Of a stretch of DNA of 64,000 nucleotides, positions 1 through 10,869 are shown in pieces (the first letter of the stretch is position 1; each line of letters starts with the position of its first letter). The DNA is taken from contig JAJEKV010000003.1 of NCBI GenBank assembly GCA_021234155.1, positions 14,122,386-14,186,385 on the forward strand. Reading direction: 5' to 3'. Position numbers and translations under genes: made by a program. Under the pieces are notes generated by a model. That model searched no databases, had not been told where the DNA came from, and saw only the letters and a program-made list of their open reading frames with translations. The stretch comes from Isoetes taiwanensis (taxonomy: Eukaryota > Streptophyta > Lycopodiopsida > Isoetales > Isoetaceae).

Positions 1-88
1 TTCAACAAGTCCTAGCAATATTTGCTATATCCACCTCTACCCCATCCAATTTAAAAGCTACCCACAAGCTCCGTGTGAAAGAAACACA

Positions 89-100
89 GCTCTGATACCA
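89..100 (-). other. Primer-binding-site-like motif (tRNA-iMet type)
   Basis: Read on the minus strand this is TGGTATCAGAGC, the form common as a primer-binding site in plant LTR retrotransposons primed by initiator tRNA-Met. On the minus strand it is preceded by a sequence ending in TGTATCA plus AG, as expected just inside a 5' LTR ending in CA. The same motif occurs at 13674-13685 in copy 2. No coding domain of the element is recognisable nearby, so a non-autonomous or decayed element is the most one can infer. Confidence 0.4.
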
Positions 101-732
101 CTTGATACAGATCATGAGTTAGCCAGCAATCAGAAAATAAACATATAAACACTAACTACTATAAAACCAGGCCTTTAGCCCAAAGCTCTCCACCCAACCG
201 GGTCCAGGATCTGCAAGAAATCGTTATCTTGCATTCCCAATCGCATCCAAGTGTTCAACTTCAAAGAACAGATTCATCCAATAAAGACCACAACAAAAAC
301 AGAAGGACTCAGCTCCGACTCTGTGCTAAGACAAGAGAAGCAGTTGCATTTATAAACACGGATCAACCTATTTCTAGAAGGAACCTTTTCTGATCACAAA
401 TATCCCTTAAAAAGGTAATCGATCCTAGATAATCATGATTCGGCCAAAAATATCCTGCTTTCGGCCTTTTACTGAGTCGAATCAACCCTTTTTCATAGAA
501 TCCGGGAGCTTCTGATATGCCTCCGTTCATTTTCGGCTGTAAGGGTTCGCGACCCGTTATCAGCCGCATAAATATTTTGAATTTTAAAAGCCAATGGTCT
601 ATTGTTTATATAATCTATCATGACCCAAATATCCTAAGATAAAATACCCTTGACAATTTACTGACTAGTTTTTAAGATAGAAGTTCTAGATGCGTTGGAC
701 CTTAACCGCTCCCCCGAGCACCACCATATTAG

Positions 733-966
733 ACGTTCTACCTGCGACGTCGTTTGGATTTTGTGCAACGTCATAGGAACGTACTCGATTTTTGCCATTG
801 CGACGTCTGACCAGACGTTCCAACTGCGACGTTCTATCTGCGACGTTCTATCTGCGACGTCGTTTAAATTTTGTGCGACGTCATGGGAACGTATGCGATT
901 TTTGCGACGTGGACATTTTATATACGTCGCAAACTGACGTCGCAAACAACCCATCCTCTAGTAGTG
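733..966. mobile_element. CACTA (En/Spm)-like transposon terminus, copy 1
   Basis: The segment ends in CCTCTAGTAGTG, whose reverse complement starts with CACTACTAGAGG, the hallmark CACTA terminal repeat. The preceding 230 bases carry many direct and inverted copies of a TGCGACGTC/GACGTCGCA motif, the dense subterminal repeat pattern typical of En/Spm elements. No matching left terminus and no transposase are visible, so this is one end of a truncated or non-autonomous element. Confidence 0.6.
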
Positions 967-1289
967 ATAAATATGTGAGTTTCAGATGCCTCAGGCAAAA
1001 CCCTTTTTGTAACGTGTCCTTGTGACAGTTTTGGTTATTGGAAATATATGTACAAACCCTTTTTCAGTAATGATATTGTTCTACTTGTTCTACTGTCAAA
1101 TGTTTTTTTTGGTACTTCTTAAACCAGCTAGTTCTACTTCTTAAACTGGTACAGGAAAACCATTTTTTGTTTTTGTTGCTGGAGAGTATTTGTGTAAGAG
1201 ACAAGTGGTTGTTTAGTGAAACAGATATTTGTGTATCAGACATGGACATTCAAGCACAACAACTTGCATTACATTCTGGTTTCATAAAC

Positions 1290-1930
1290 ATATAACCTGA
1301 ATTCATGAACTTAGAACTTCTGGAACCATGTGTTATTTCATGAACTTCATGAACTTAGAACTTCTGGACTTAGAACTTAGAGAACTTAGAACTTCTGAAC
1401 TTAGAGTTATTTCATGAACTTAGAGAACAACATGAACTTAGAACTTCTGGAACTTAGTTATTTCTGAGATAGAAACCCGATTTGGACAAACTTCAACTTA
1501 GAGGTTCAAATGCCTTGAACTTAAACTTTGATATGCAGATGCCTTCACTATCAAAAGCCTTAAACTGTGATATGCAAATGCCTTAAACTTCGATGCCTTA
1601 AACTTAGAGTATCAAATGCCTTAAACTTTGTCAAATGCCTTAAACTTAAACTATGATATGCAAATGCCTTCATTATCAAATGCCTTCACTATCAAATGCC
1701 TTAAACTGTGATATCCAAATGCCTTAACCTTAAACTTTGATTGAGTATCAAATGCCTTACACTTCGTCAAATGACTTAAACAAGTTTAATTTGCAAATGC
1801 CTTCACTATCAAATGCCTTCAACTTTGATATGCAAATGCCTGAAACTTAAACTTTGCTGCCTTACCCTAACAGTATCAAATGCCTTCAACCTTGTCAAAT
1901 GCCTTAAACTTAAACTTATGAAAAGCACTT
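1290..1930. repeat. Two adjacent arrays of degenerate short tandem repeats (copy 1)
   Basis: From about 1290 to 1480 a roughly 10-20 base motif around GAACTTAGAACTTCTG recurs. From about 1500 to 1930 a second motif around CAAATGCCTTAAACTT recurs with variable spacers such as TTTGATATG. The same arrays lie at 14885-15570 with different copy numbers, so they have expanded or contracted since the duplication. No coding content. Confidence 0.85.
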
Positions 1931-2184
1931 TACAGTATCAGGATTTGAACCTGATTTGAATCAATAATCTCAATAACTTTTTTTTCTACACATAGTGACA
2001 GAAAATTACATAACAATGATCATGGACAGCCACCTACTCTCTCATTATCCAAGGTTACAATGCTTAAAGCGCTTGGAGGCTTGCAAATCTTACATTGCAC
2101 GGAAGATTCGCGGCGGAAGCCAACCTTTTTACCATCCAAGTAGAACTGAAAATCACCATAACTTGGCGTAAAGAAACAGACACC

Positions 2185-2676
2185 TTATGCAATTTTACTA
2201 GCAGAAACAAGTCTTCTTCCGCTAGAAGCTGAAGCTCTATGTTTAACTGTGAACTTTGTAAACAGATTCAAGGGCATGGATGATAGTCGATTGCCAAAAC
2301 TAGCAATGGATATGTCATCATGATCAGGATGGTTTAAAGAAGTATAGGATTGGGCAAATCGATGGGGAATTACAGTAAACAATCTGCCAGATTTTGAGAT
2401 CAGTGTTAGAGAAATAGTTCAAGAAAACTTTGTCAAACAATTGTTGGAGAAACGCGGTTCAAGGATGACCTTTTACCAGAAGGAAGTAAATCGCCTACTC
2501 ATTTCTGCTAGCCAAGATTACTTGAATGCATCTATTTCTAAGCAGCTCAAAAGAACAATTGCAAGATATAGGTCTAGATCGCACTTGTTGAAAGTGGAAA
2601 CAAGGCGTTGGCAGAAGCTATATCAGGAAAAGATGACTTGTGACATTTGTGGATCAGGTGAAGTGGAAGATGAAGA
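2185..2676 (+). pseudogene. LINE ORF2 C-terminal fragment
   Basis: The open frame ending near 2700 encodes a basic stretch (KRTIARYRSRSHLLKVETRRW) followed by CDICGSGEVEDEEN. That is the layout of the C-terminal zinc-knuckle tail of plant LINE reverse transcriptases, and the same layout is seen in the longer fragment at 37048-37986. The frame is broken exactly where the dispersed hairpin repeat begins (2677), so the last Cys/His residues are missing. Upstream sequence from about 2200 can be read as a decayed continuation. Assignment rests on pattern, not on catalytic motifs. Confidence 0.5.
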
Positions 2677-2845
2677 GAATGCCACGGTTCTATTGCGACA
2701 GCAATAGAACCGACATTCCTTGGATGGGGACGTCCCTTTGTCACTCCTCCTATTTATTCAGCCTCTCTTCATTGTTCTATCATCGGCGTTCTCTTGAGCT
2801 AGATTTCTCTTCTTCTCTATCCTATCAGTTTCTCCTAGTTTTCTC
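2677..2845. repeat. Dispersed repeat with hairpin, copy 1
   Basis: About 130 bases from GAATGCCACGG onward are nearly identical to 11979-12108, and similarity fades by 2845/12145. Near its start, GGTTCTATTGC and GCAATAGAACC form a perfect 11 bp stem with a 4 base GACA loop, extended by imperfect pairing of GGAATG/CATTCC in the other copy. It cuts off the LINE fragment on its left, which suggests that this is the edge of an inserted element. Confidence 0.8.
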
Positions 2846-5800
2846 TAGTTCTACTTCTTGTTGTAGTCCAGACGGATTTGATCTATATATTGCGACGGAT
2901 TTGATCTGCATATTGCAATCCAGGTGTATTTGATGGGGTATTAGGCAGTTTGATTGCAAAAGAGGTTTTTTGCGACCTCTTTCTTCATCCGCTTTAGGGC
3001 GATCTCTGTCTTCATCGGCTTTAGGGCTAGGATTGGGCCATGTTGCAGATTGATTCGTGGTATTTTTCAAGATCTTCAATCTTAATCGGTTGACTTGAGC
3101 CCAAAAGAACCGATTACGGCTATGGGCTATCTGCCAAGCCTCGGACTTGTCTTCGAATCTTCCTTCTTTTACCTCCAGATGAATGATCATTCGGTTCCCC
3201 TTTTTGGTGGGCAGTTGCCAAGCTATGAGTAATGTACTGTATGTAGGAGAGTTGGATCTGCAAAGCCTGGCTTCAACTTCACAATCCGGATTCATCTCGT
3301 TCATTCAGATAAGTTCCTTTTTTTCATTTTTCTTGATGGATGCATGGTTGGGTCTCTGATTGCTTCATTCTTCACAACCGACTAGGAGCCGGCTAGTTGA
3401 ACGGCTTTGCTGCTTAGGAGTCAATCATCTTCTATTTTTTCTTCTACTTTTTCCAAATATTCTTTAGTTGGATCAGGATCGGCCTTTCAGGAGATGTAAA
3501 TAGGCAGTTTATACATGATTTTTAGGGCCTTGAATGCTGGTCGTAGGATTGCTTGCTCACTAGTTGTTACCAATTTCGTTTTTGTTGGATCGACACTGTT
3601 ATTTAGAGCCATGTTGGCTGCAACAAGGTCGGTGGACCTAGTTGCTATTCCGACAGGTGCAGCAACAGATCCGTGGCTCCCATCGCGGTAAGAACAGGCT
3701 TCTCTTTTTGGTTTCTGCACAGGCTTGTCCAGTATGCGTCATCAGTTAAAATGTCTGATTTAAATTACTTGAATTAGTTTTGAATTGTTGGTTGAGATGC
3801 ATAGTGTTTGTTGTAGAGGTTTCGAGCTCGAATCTCTCTACGAACGAGTTCTTTCTATTTATTTCGTGGTTGCATTACTTGCCTTTCTTTCTATTTATTT
3901 TTCTTTCTATTTATTTTTTAGTTGCATTACTTGCTTTTATTTCTATTTATTTCTTAGCTGCTTTACTTGCCTTTCTGAGGTCAACCTCGTTTACTTTGTA
4001 CCCTTAAAGATGTTTTTGTTTTTCTTGACGTGTATTTTAATTAATCGCTTGCATTTTTTCGAGGTTTATAACTTCCTTTATTTTATACCCTTAAACGCAT
4101 TTCCTTGAAGGCAATTTTTGATGAGTCATGTATTCCTTGTGAGGTTATAGCTAGCTTACTTTGTACCCTTAAATGTGTTTTCTTAATTGCATTTCTTGAC
4201 TTGTATTTGATTAGTCATGTATCCTTTTTAGGGTCTGTAAAGGATATCTTTGTTCCTGACATAGACGATACGTATTTTTATAGCAGTATTTTTGCAGGTA
4301 GAATTAGTCAAGGTTCCCTCCTGGATGCTTTATAGTCAAGATGATGGGATTCGTCGTCTATTCCCTCACGGTGCCATTAAGGTTCCTGGGAACAAATATG
4401 TTTGCACGTTATAAACACATTGGAGAACATTATTAGGATTCAGTGAGACCTTATTTTCTCCTTAGTTTCTCTCTAGAGTTCCCTCGATGGGGTTCCTAAA
4501 CCTAACTGTTTGCATTTTATCAACATAGTAGGGAAAATTTGTTAGAATTGGGTGACCTTGAGTTCGGTATTGGCCATTCTTCAGATGCTTGTTGGTTTGC
4601 AATCTTTTTTGTCTTGCCAGGGTACTCTTTCATGCATATCCACTTTTGCTCCACATATCTCTATTGTTGATTTTTATTCTATCAACTTTATTGCTCTCAA
4701 TATTTTTTGCAACATTTGCTTTTGAATTGACATTTTGGTTCATAGATGTCATGTTGCTGACACACATTCTCTGGAAAGATTTGTTGTAGTCTGCATTTGG
4801 TGGTTTGGAGTTTGTTGTGGTCTTCACTTAACGGTGTAGTGTCTTTCGCATGACATATATTTTTGGACGTGTCTACATTTCATAGTTCCGTGTTCTCATG
4901 CTAACACTTGGCCTTCTTCAGATATTTTGGTGCCTATCGGATTCATGCTAATGCTTGTACCACATATCCCAATTCAATTGGTTCTAGGTTGTGCAAAGTA
5001 ACCTACTTAGCGTGGCAGGTGATCTTTGGGCTGGTGCAAGGAGAGATTTGTGTTTGATCGCCTATTACACCATTATCAACCATTAGTCCTAGCATTCGAA
5101 GATCCATTTGAGTTACTTCTCCTGGGGATATATGCCTAGAGGCCCGTGGCAGCAAATCCACATGGCCAGGAGTTTCTAGGAGGTATTTTTAACATTTCAT
5201 ATTTATTGTCGCATTTTCATTTTTTAAGGCCCTAGAGTTTCCATTGACGTCTATATTTTTATTCTTTCTTTCTTTCTTAGATGTTTGTTTCCATTTTGGT
5301 AATCCTAATGCTTACATTATGCCCGTTTACACGATCTTATATTGTTCCATTTGTCTTGATTCCACCATTCTTTGCATCACCTTCGTACCTTGCCTTTTTA
5401 CTCTAGGGGTCCCCTTTTTTGGTCTTTGAATGTCTTGGTTCCAATTGCTTTGCATTCTTGTCCTTGTCTAATTTCATTGCCTTTTTCTACTTGCTCCATG
5501 TTGGTCCCCTTGACCCCCTTCATAGCATTGTTTAGTTGTCTAGTCCTTTGCATCACCTTGGTACCATTCGTCCTTTCTTTGATTGTTCTCATTTTAGATC
5601 CTTTGGATGTCTTTTCTCCAGTTGCTTCATGTTCTTATCAAGTTGTTGGCTACATCGATCCATCCTTCTCTAATGCTTCTTACCCTATGCCTTTAGTCCG
5701 ACTAGTCCCACTTGATCTATTAATTTCATTTTGGTTCGTTTCTCTTATTAGCTCCTTTCCTTTATTTGATCTCATCGGATTTCTTACTTCACTCTAGATA

Positions 5801-7620
5801 TCATATTTCTTGGCAATGCTACTAGTCTTGGGATCATTTTTGTAGGTATGATGCCTATGCATCATTTGACATCCGGATAGGCAGTTTTGTTGCCATATCT
5901 TTCATAGATCTCCCTGAGGAGGATCAGGATCCTGTAGGAGACTGGTCCTTCGTCTTCTCCTACATTTGCAAAGTTGTGCATTTAGTTGGAGCCGTGAACC
6001 AAAAACGCGCTCGGGAAGTGCTTTTGCATCATTACTTGTTGTATTAGGTTTAACTAGGGTTTGAATTTCTATGCATTCATTTTTGTTGAAGTCTTGGTAT
6101 GTAATGTTCTCATATATTGGTATGTGATATTCATGTTAGATAATTTCATATCCTCGATTCTGAGTTTCATTTGTATACTTCTTTTGGCGTTCAACGTTTG
6201 CACAGTATAGGAGGCTTATTTTGATCATATGCATTGGGTAGATAATGCTTATACTGCAAAGTTTCATTGTGCCTTGGGCATTTTTTATGGTTTCATCTGA
6301 TGCATTCTTCTTCTCTAGAAATGTATGGGCATTGATTCGTTCTTAGCATTGGTTTCTTATTTGGTTTCTTTTGAAGACTAGTGCCGCGTTTGGAATATTC
6401 GCTATATTGTTCGTGGACTTTTTTGTCCCCATCATCCTACATCTTTATGTTCTTTTCAAGATTTCTTAAGCAGGCCTTGGGGATCTTTCATGGTTTATGG
6501 TGTTGTATCCCGTGCTGCTCCTTTGTTTCTGATACCCCTTATGGTCGTTCCTTTTAGCATGCTCGTCTCTATGTCAACTGTGAATTTAGTCTAGTTGGTC
6601 ATATAGATTTCATTTCGGTTTTTTGCTTGATGAGTTCCTTTTCACCCCGGCACCTTCGATGAACCATTGTCCCATTGGATTTGCTTATACTTGCGCCAGG
6701 TTTTATAACTTCTTTTGACCCTTTCGTACATGGAGACCACAGTCATTTATTCAGTCATATGCTTTAGGTGGACTTTGCTTCACATGAGCGATGATTCCTT
6801 TTTGCCAATTGCCTTAGGTTGGTCCTCCACCTCCATTTGTACCCTTGTTCTAGTTGTTTCACTCGACATCTTTTGCATTCCATTACTATGTTTTTGTCTT
6901 GTATGACAGTTGTCTGTTGCTCTAAGTTACTCCAACGTGTTGCTTGATGTCGTTTTCCCATTACTATGTTCTCGATTGCTATGTTGTTTTTCATTACTAT
7001 GTTTCGATTACTATGTCGGTTTCTATTACTATATTTTGTTCTTGTATGGCAGTTGTGTGTTGCTCTAGGTTACTTCACTTTGTTGTTTGATGTCCTTATT
7101 CCCATTATTTCATACTCGATGAAATGGTTTCGTTATATTGGTCTATCCGCTCGCCATTGCTTCTTCTGTCTCATTTGTTATTTAGCCTCGTTTGCTCATT
7201 TATTTCCATTATTTTTGTTTTTCGAAGTACATTAACTTCGGCTTCACTTAGACAGCTGATCTCTTGGTGCTATTTGCCTGTTGTTGGTCCCTTTAGCTCC
7301 TTTTTGTGCCACTGTTCTAATTGTTCCACTTGATGTCTTTTGCGAATCTTTCGCATGCTTAGTCTGTTTTATCACAGTTATCCTTTTGCTCTATGTTACT
7401 CTGCTTCATTGCTTGATATCCTTATACCAGTTATTCCTTTAAACTTGTTTTTGCAATTTGGTCCATCCACTCACCATTGCTTCCTCTTCTCATTTTGTTC
7501 TTTAGCCTAGTTTGCTCAATTTTTTCCATGATTTCTAGTTTCTCAAGTACTTTATGCCTTTATTTTTTGTTTATTCAAGTTTGTTAGTAGGTTTATTTAT
7601 TTCTAGGCATTTTTGGGTTG
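2846..7620. repeat. Pyrimidine-rich region with degenerate tandem repeats, no gene recognised
   Basis: The plus strand is strongly T/C rich and apparent ORFs are hydrophobic low-complexity reads of it. Phrases recur: TTTGTACCCTTAAA appears near 3990, 4085 and 4160. A block containing TTGCTCTA-GTTAC, TTGATGTCCTTAT, then CCATTGCTTC and TTTAGCCT appears from 7043 and again from 7373, about 330 bases apart, with a partial copy from 6905. Read on the minus strand, pieces give K/E/Q/R-rich peptides (5398-5592, 6764-6994). It looks like an old tandem array or a decayed element body. No RT, integrase or transposase motif was found. Confidence 0.55.
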
Positions 7621-7658
7621 CCCCTAGGGGGGGCAAACCCTTGTTTATGTGAGTTTTC

Positions 7659-7689
7659 GGCATATTCTAAGTATATACTAGAATATGCC
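7659..7689. repeat. Perfect 11 bp inverted repeat
   Basis: GGCATATTCTA and TAGAATATGCC flank a 9 base spacer. The hairpin lies where the pyrimidine-rich block ends and the CLP1-derived sequence starts, so it could mark an element edge. Confidence 0.6.
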
Positions 7690-7790
7690 TAGAATATACC
7701 AAAAAACTGCTAAAAACCTGCTCTTGCCTGTAAGTTGGCGGTCGCCCATGTCGCTAGGCGGCCACTGTGCGAACCGGTTAACCGGCTCTC

Positions 7791-8807
7791 AGCAGCTTCT
7801 GTGGTGACACCAGCTTCCGGAGTATCTGATACAAGGCGTTTTACATTGCAACGAGAGAGTGAACTCAGAGTCGAAGTTGATATGGAAGCACCTTTGTTGC
7901 TGGTACAGCCGAGGTTTTTGGCACTGAGCTTCCACCTGTTTATTGGATCACATTCCCTCCGGCTCAGAAGTTTGCGGTATGTTTGAATGTAGATGTCACC
8001 ACTAGGCTCTTTAGTCCGGGTTTATTAGTCTTTGTTAGGGCTTAATAAACATAAAACCTTTGCAGTTTTGTATCATATGTTGTTGTGTGCCTGACAGGTA
8101 TTCACATGGAGCGGAGCTACATTGGAAATAGAAGGGCCTTCAGAAGTGGCTTACATTGCTGATGAGGTGCGAAACCAAATCTTTCCTCAGTCTCTTTTCT
8201 TTTTCTCTAAAGGGGTGACTTTGGCACTGTCTAAGAAGATAAAACGATCAGCAGCTAGGAAACATAAAAGATCTTTCCAGAAGAGGCGAAGCATCAAGCA
8301 TCATAAACCTTAAAGGGGTGACTTTGGCACTGTCTAAACGATCAGCAGCCATGAAACATAGAAGGTCTTTCCAGAAGAGGCCAAGCATGAAGCATCAAAG
8401 CAAACCAAGAAGGGGTATTATGAATTACTTTGCAGCAGTCACAGGAAGGAATGGGCTATCTCCATCAAACCCTATCTGAGCAGATTCTTAGATTTTCACT
8501 ATAAGTTTTTGTTAACTTAATATTTTTGTTTGCATACTTTAGATAACAGGAGGGTTTTTCCTCCTGGAGGTCTTGAATTCTGTATGTGTTATGGTCTCAT
8601 AGACCCTTCGGGTCTTGCGTAGACGTTAATAAACCTTATCCTAATTTGGCAATATGTCGTTGAAATGTTTTAACATGGTATGACAGGAATTGTTGGGAAT
8701 TTACGTCACAGACACCGATAGTAAGCTATGTCAATGTTCATGCAGTGCTGGAAAATAGGCGGAAAAAGGCCCGGGATGCATCAGAAAGCCAACAATATGC
8801 TTCACAG
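7791..8807 (+). pseudogene. CLP1 (mRNA cleavage/polyadenylation factor) N-terminal gene fragment
   Basis: Three exons of a plant CLP1 homologue are recognisable with proper splice sites. Exon 1 (to 7976) encodes TLQRESELRVEV and, in another frame, AGTAEVFGTELPP. Exon 2 (8098-8166) encodes VFTWSGATLEIEGPSEVAY. Exon 3 (8712-8807, exactly 32 codons) encodes TPIVSYVNVHAVLENRR. Splice phases agree with each other. CLP1 is the polynucleotide-kinase-fold subunit of the pre-mRNA 3' end cleavage complex in the nucleus. Here a frameshift splits exon 1, and the Walker A exon and the rest of the roughly 430-residue protein are not seen downstream. Retained introns point to DNA-level capture or duplication, not a processed copy. 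I regard it as a dead fragment. Confidence 0.82.
8167..8480 (+). pseudogene. Unrecognised exon-like sequence with internal 104 bp tandem duplication
   Basis: Inside what should be CLP1 intron 2, two copies of a unit (8211-8314 and 8315 to about 8401) encode a basic peptide (GVTLALSK...KRSAA, FQKR). The second copy continues to RRGIMNYFAAVTG and a stop at 8477-8479. The last motif resembles a PCNA-interacting C-terminal tail, but this is a weak guess. It may be the last exon of an unrelated gene inserted into or captured with the CLP1 fragment. Confidence 0.35.
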
Positions 8808-9029
8808 GTATTATCATTTGCAATTTAGTTGATATACAAAATCTAGGTTGCCTTTGCAAAAGTAATGCTAAATTGTGTAGAATTTCTGTATATGATCAGT
8901 CATGAAGGAACGTTGCTACATTTGAAGAAAGGCAATAGTTTAAGGGCTGAGACATGCTATACCTGGCGTAATTGCTTGGAGGTAGTTGAGGTTTTCCTTT
9001 TATGTGTTGACAAAAGCTGTTAACTTCAG

Positions 9030-9784
9030 GTTTCTCTCTTCATATGTTGGATGGTGTCAGTGCGGCACATGGCAATGACTTGTTACCCTGGGTTTGAGGA
9101 GGTACGTAACTTGCCTAGAATTTAATCAGCACAAAGTAAAGAAAGAAGCAGTATTATCTGAATTGAGGCTTATGCCAGCTAGGGTAGTCTAAAAATTAAT
9201 CTCTTCTAGGGCTCTTATTGCTCTTTTTGTTCTCTTAGACTTTCGAATGAAAGCTGTTATGTATCTTTGCATGTTGAAGCTGAGATATGCCATTTTTTTC
9301 TCATTCAACTGTCGCTATTAACACATGGGATGTGCTAATAATTTCTAAATTGTGAACAAATTGTTTCTTCTAGCTCTTAGTTATAGATATGTAACTCCTT
9401 GATTACTTGAGTTGAGAAGGTAGGCAATGGTAAGGACAGAAGGATTCCCATTTTTTCATGTAAATAGCAAGTAATAGTGATGCCATTTCTCACTCATTTT
9501 AGTAAGTGCTATTGATGTGAAAAATACTGTTCGTACCACCTCAATCTTGTCGCTGACATTTAAGAGCACTTGTTTATTAATAATTTATTTTGTGCCCCTA
9601 TGTTGCTTTTTATTTCAGTTCTTAGTTTAATGTTTCTTGCTCAGCCATTCTAGAAATAAGTGCTTTCTTCTTCTTACACTTAGGGAGGCGCCCTATGGTT
9701 TGTTGATCTTACTATTCCTGTCCAAGGTTACCTTGGAGCTCTTTTCCGCTGCTTGTCGCTTCTACGCATTTGGCACATGTAGAG
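9030..9784 (+). pseudogene. Oxa1/YidC/ALB3-like membrane insertase fragment
   Basis: Two exons with good splice sites are seen. Exon 9030-9101 (24 codons) encodes a hydrophobic stretch followed by a Y-P-G-F-E-E motif. Exon 9684-9784 encodes GGALWFVDLTIPVQGYLG and then, after a one-base frameshift, LLVASTHLAHVE. This order (aromatic helix, PGF, GG-LWF-DLT, G-LGP-FP-L) is the core of plant Oxa1/ALB3-like insertases, which place proteins into mitochondrial or thylakoid membranes. The exon is 101 rather than 102 bases, consistent with one lost T in the TTTT run. No other exons are recognised, so it is a broken fragment. It lies directly after the CLP1 fragment in the same orientation. Confidence 0.65.
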
Positions 9785-10869
9785 GTAAATATAACAGTCA
9801 AATTTTCTACTTAAATTAACGTGATATTGTCTGACAGTCTTAAATTTCGTGTATAATAATTGGAAACAATTTTTTTTCTTCCCCCTTTTTCCTTCTTATA
9901 ACGAAGGGTAGATGCCTTAGAGGTTCACTAAATTTCCTATCCAAGGTCTTGGATATCTATATGCAAAAACAGATCCTTACAATTCCCCTGATGCATGAAA
10001 CTCAGGAAGCATCAATTATAAATGATTGGTGCTATAAATATACAGCTTTTCTTATACAATGACTTCGTTGTATTGGTTGTTTTGCAGTAGATATCCTTTA
10101 TGGGCCCTGCAATGAAGGCAGGTGTGATGGCAGATATGATGGACGTAGGTTCTATTGGGTGTTATGCTTCTGTTTTAAATTTAATGGGTATATAATTTTT
10201 TGCTTTGGGACCTAATGTTGTGGATGGCATATAGGGTTTCAAATGGTGGTCTGCCTAGGTACAATACAATGGTTGCTGTTGGGTTCTATCTTCCATCAGG
10301 TGATTTCATGCTTACTGATTAAAGTCTTGAAAGATTAGCATAACGAGAGTTATGTTCAATCACACATGCAATTGCACCTGCTGTTAAGTTGTGGGTCAGT
10401 CATTGCATGAAGACTAGCACTCAAATATGTAAACTCTACTCTTAATGAAAGGTCACCTTGTTGAGAGATGTTCTTGTAACTCAAATCTATGAAAAAGAGT
10501 TCTAAGATGAAAGGAGATATGTAAATAACTATTTTGAGTTCTTAATCTTTTTGTTGAAGCTCGATCTTTTGCATTTTATAAGGTTATTATTTTATCTGTC
10601 TGAAATTTTTAAATCCTTAGAATCGCAGGGTGTTTTCATGTACTGGCTAACTAATAACTTCTAGAACCTATCCCAAGTAAGCAAGAATTTTTGGCTAACT
10701 AATAACTTCTGGAACCTATCCCAAGTAAGCAAGAATGTACCATATTCTCCAAGTTTGTTTCTATTATTTAGCAGCATTTTCTGTGGTATTCACATAGCTT
10801 ATTGAGATGCTAAAAAACTACACAAAGCATTCTTCACGAATGGCTAATGTGTTTTAGACAAAAAACATG
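9785..10869. other. Intergenic, no gene seen; 48 bp tandem duplication at 10645-10738
   Basis: AT-rich sequence without a coding signature. GGCTAACTAATAACTTCT and the bases following it, through CCCAAGTAAGCAAGAA, occur twice in tandem 48 bases apart (10645 and 10693). Confidence 0.6.

Larger units (their letters stand above)
1..2162. repeat. Segmental duplication, copy 1 (left edge outside window)
   Basis: Bases 1-2162 align almost end to end with 13586-15806, with scattered substitutions and small indels. The duplicated unit holds, in order, a primer-binding-site-like motif, a CACTA-like terminus, two arrays of short tandem repeats, and the 3' end of a minus-strand gene. The homology stops inside that gene's last exon, just after the shared bases CACCATAAC. 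The left end cannot be seen because the window begins inside the repeat. Copy 2 is the more complete one on its right side, so copy 1 probably derives from it or from a common parent. Confidence 0.93.

Noticed and set aside
1290-1930. Regularly spaced repeats that might suggest a CRISPR array
   Set aside because: The units are short and degenerate, with no unique spacers of constant length, and the DNA is clearly plant nuclear.
3780-4335. Overlapping ORFs encoding hydrophobic, membrane-like peptides
   Set aside because: They are reads of T-rich low-complexity sequence in several frames, with no codon bias or conserved motif.
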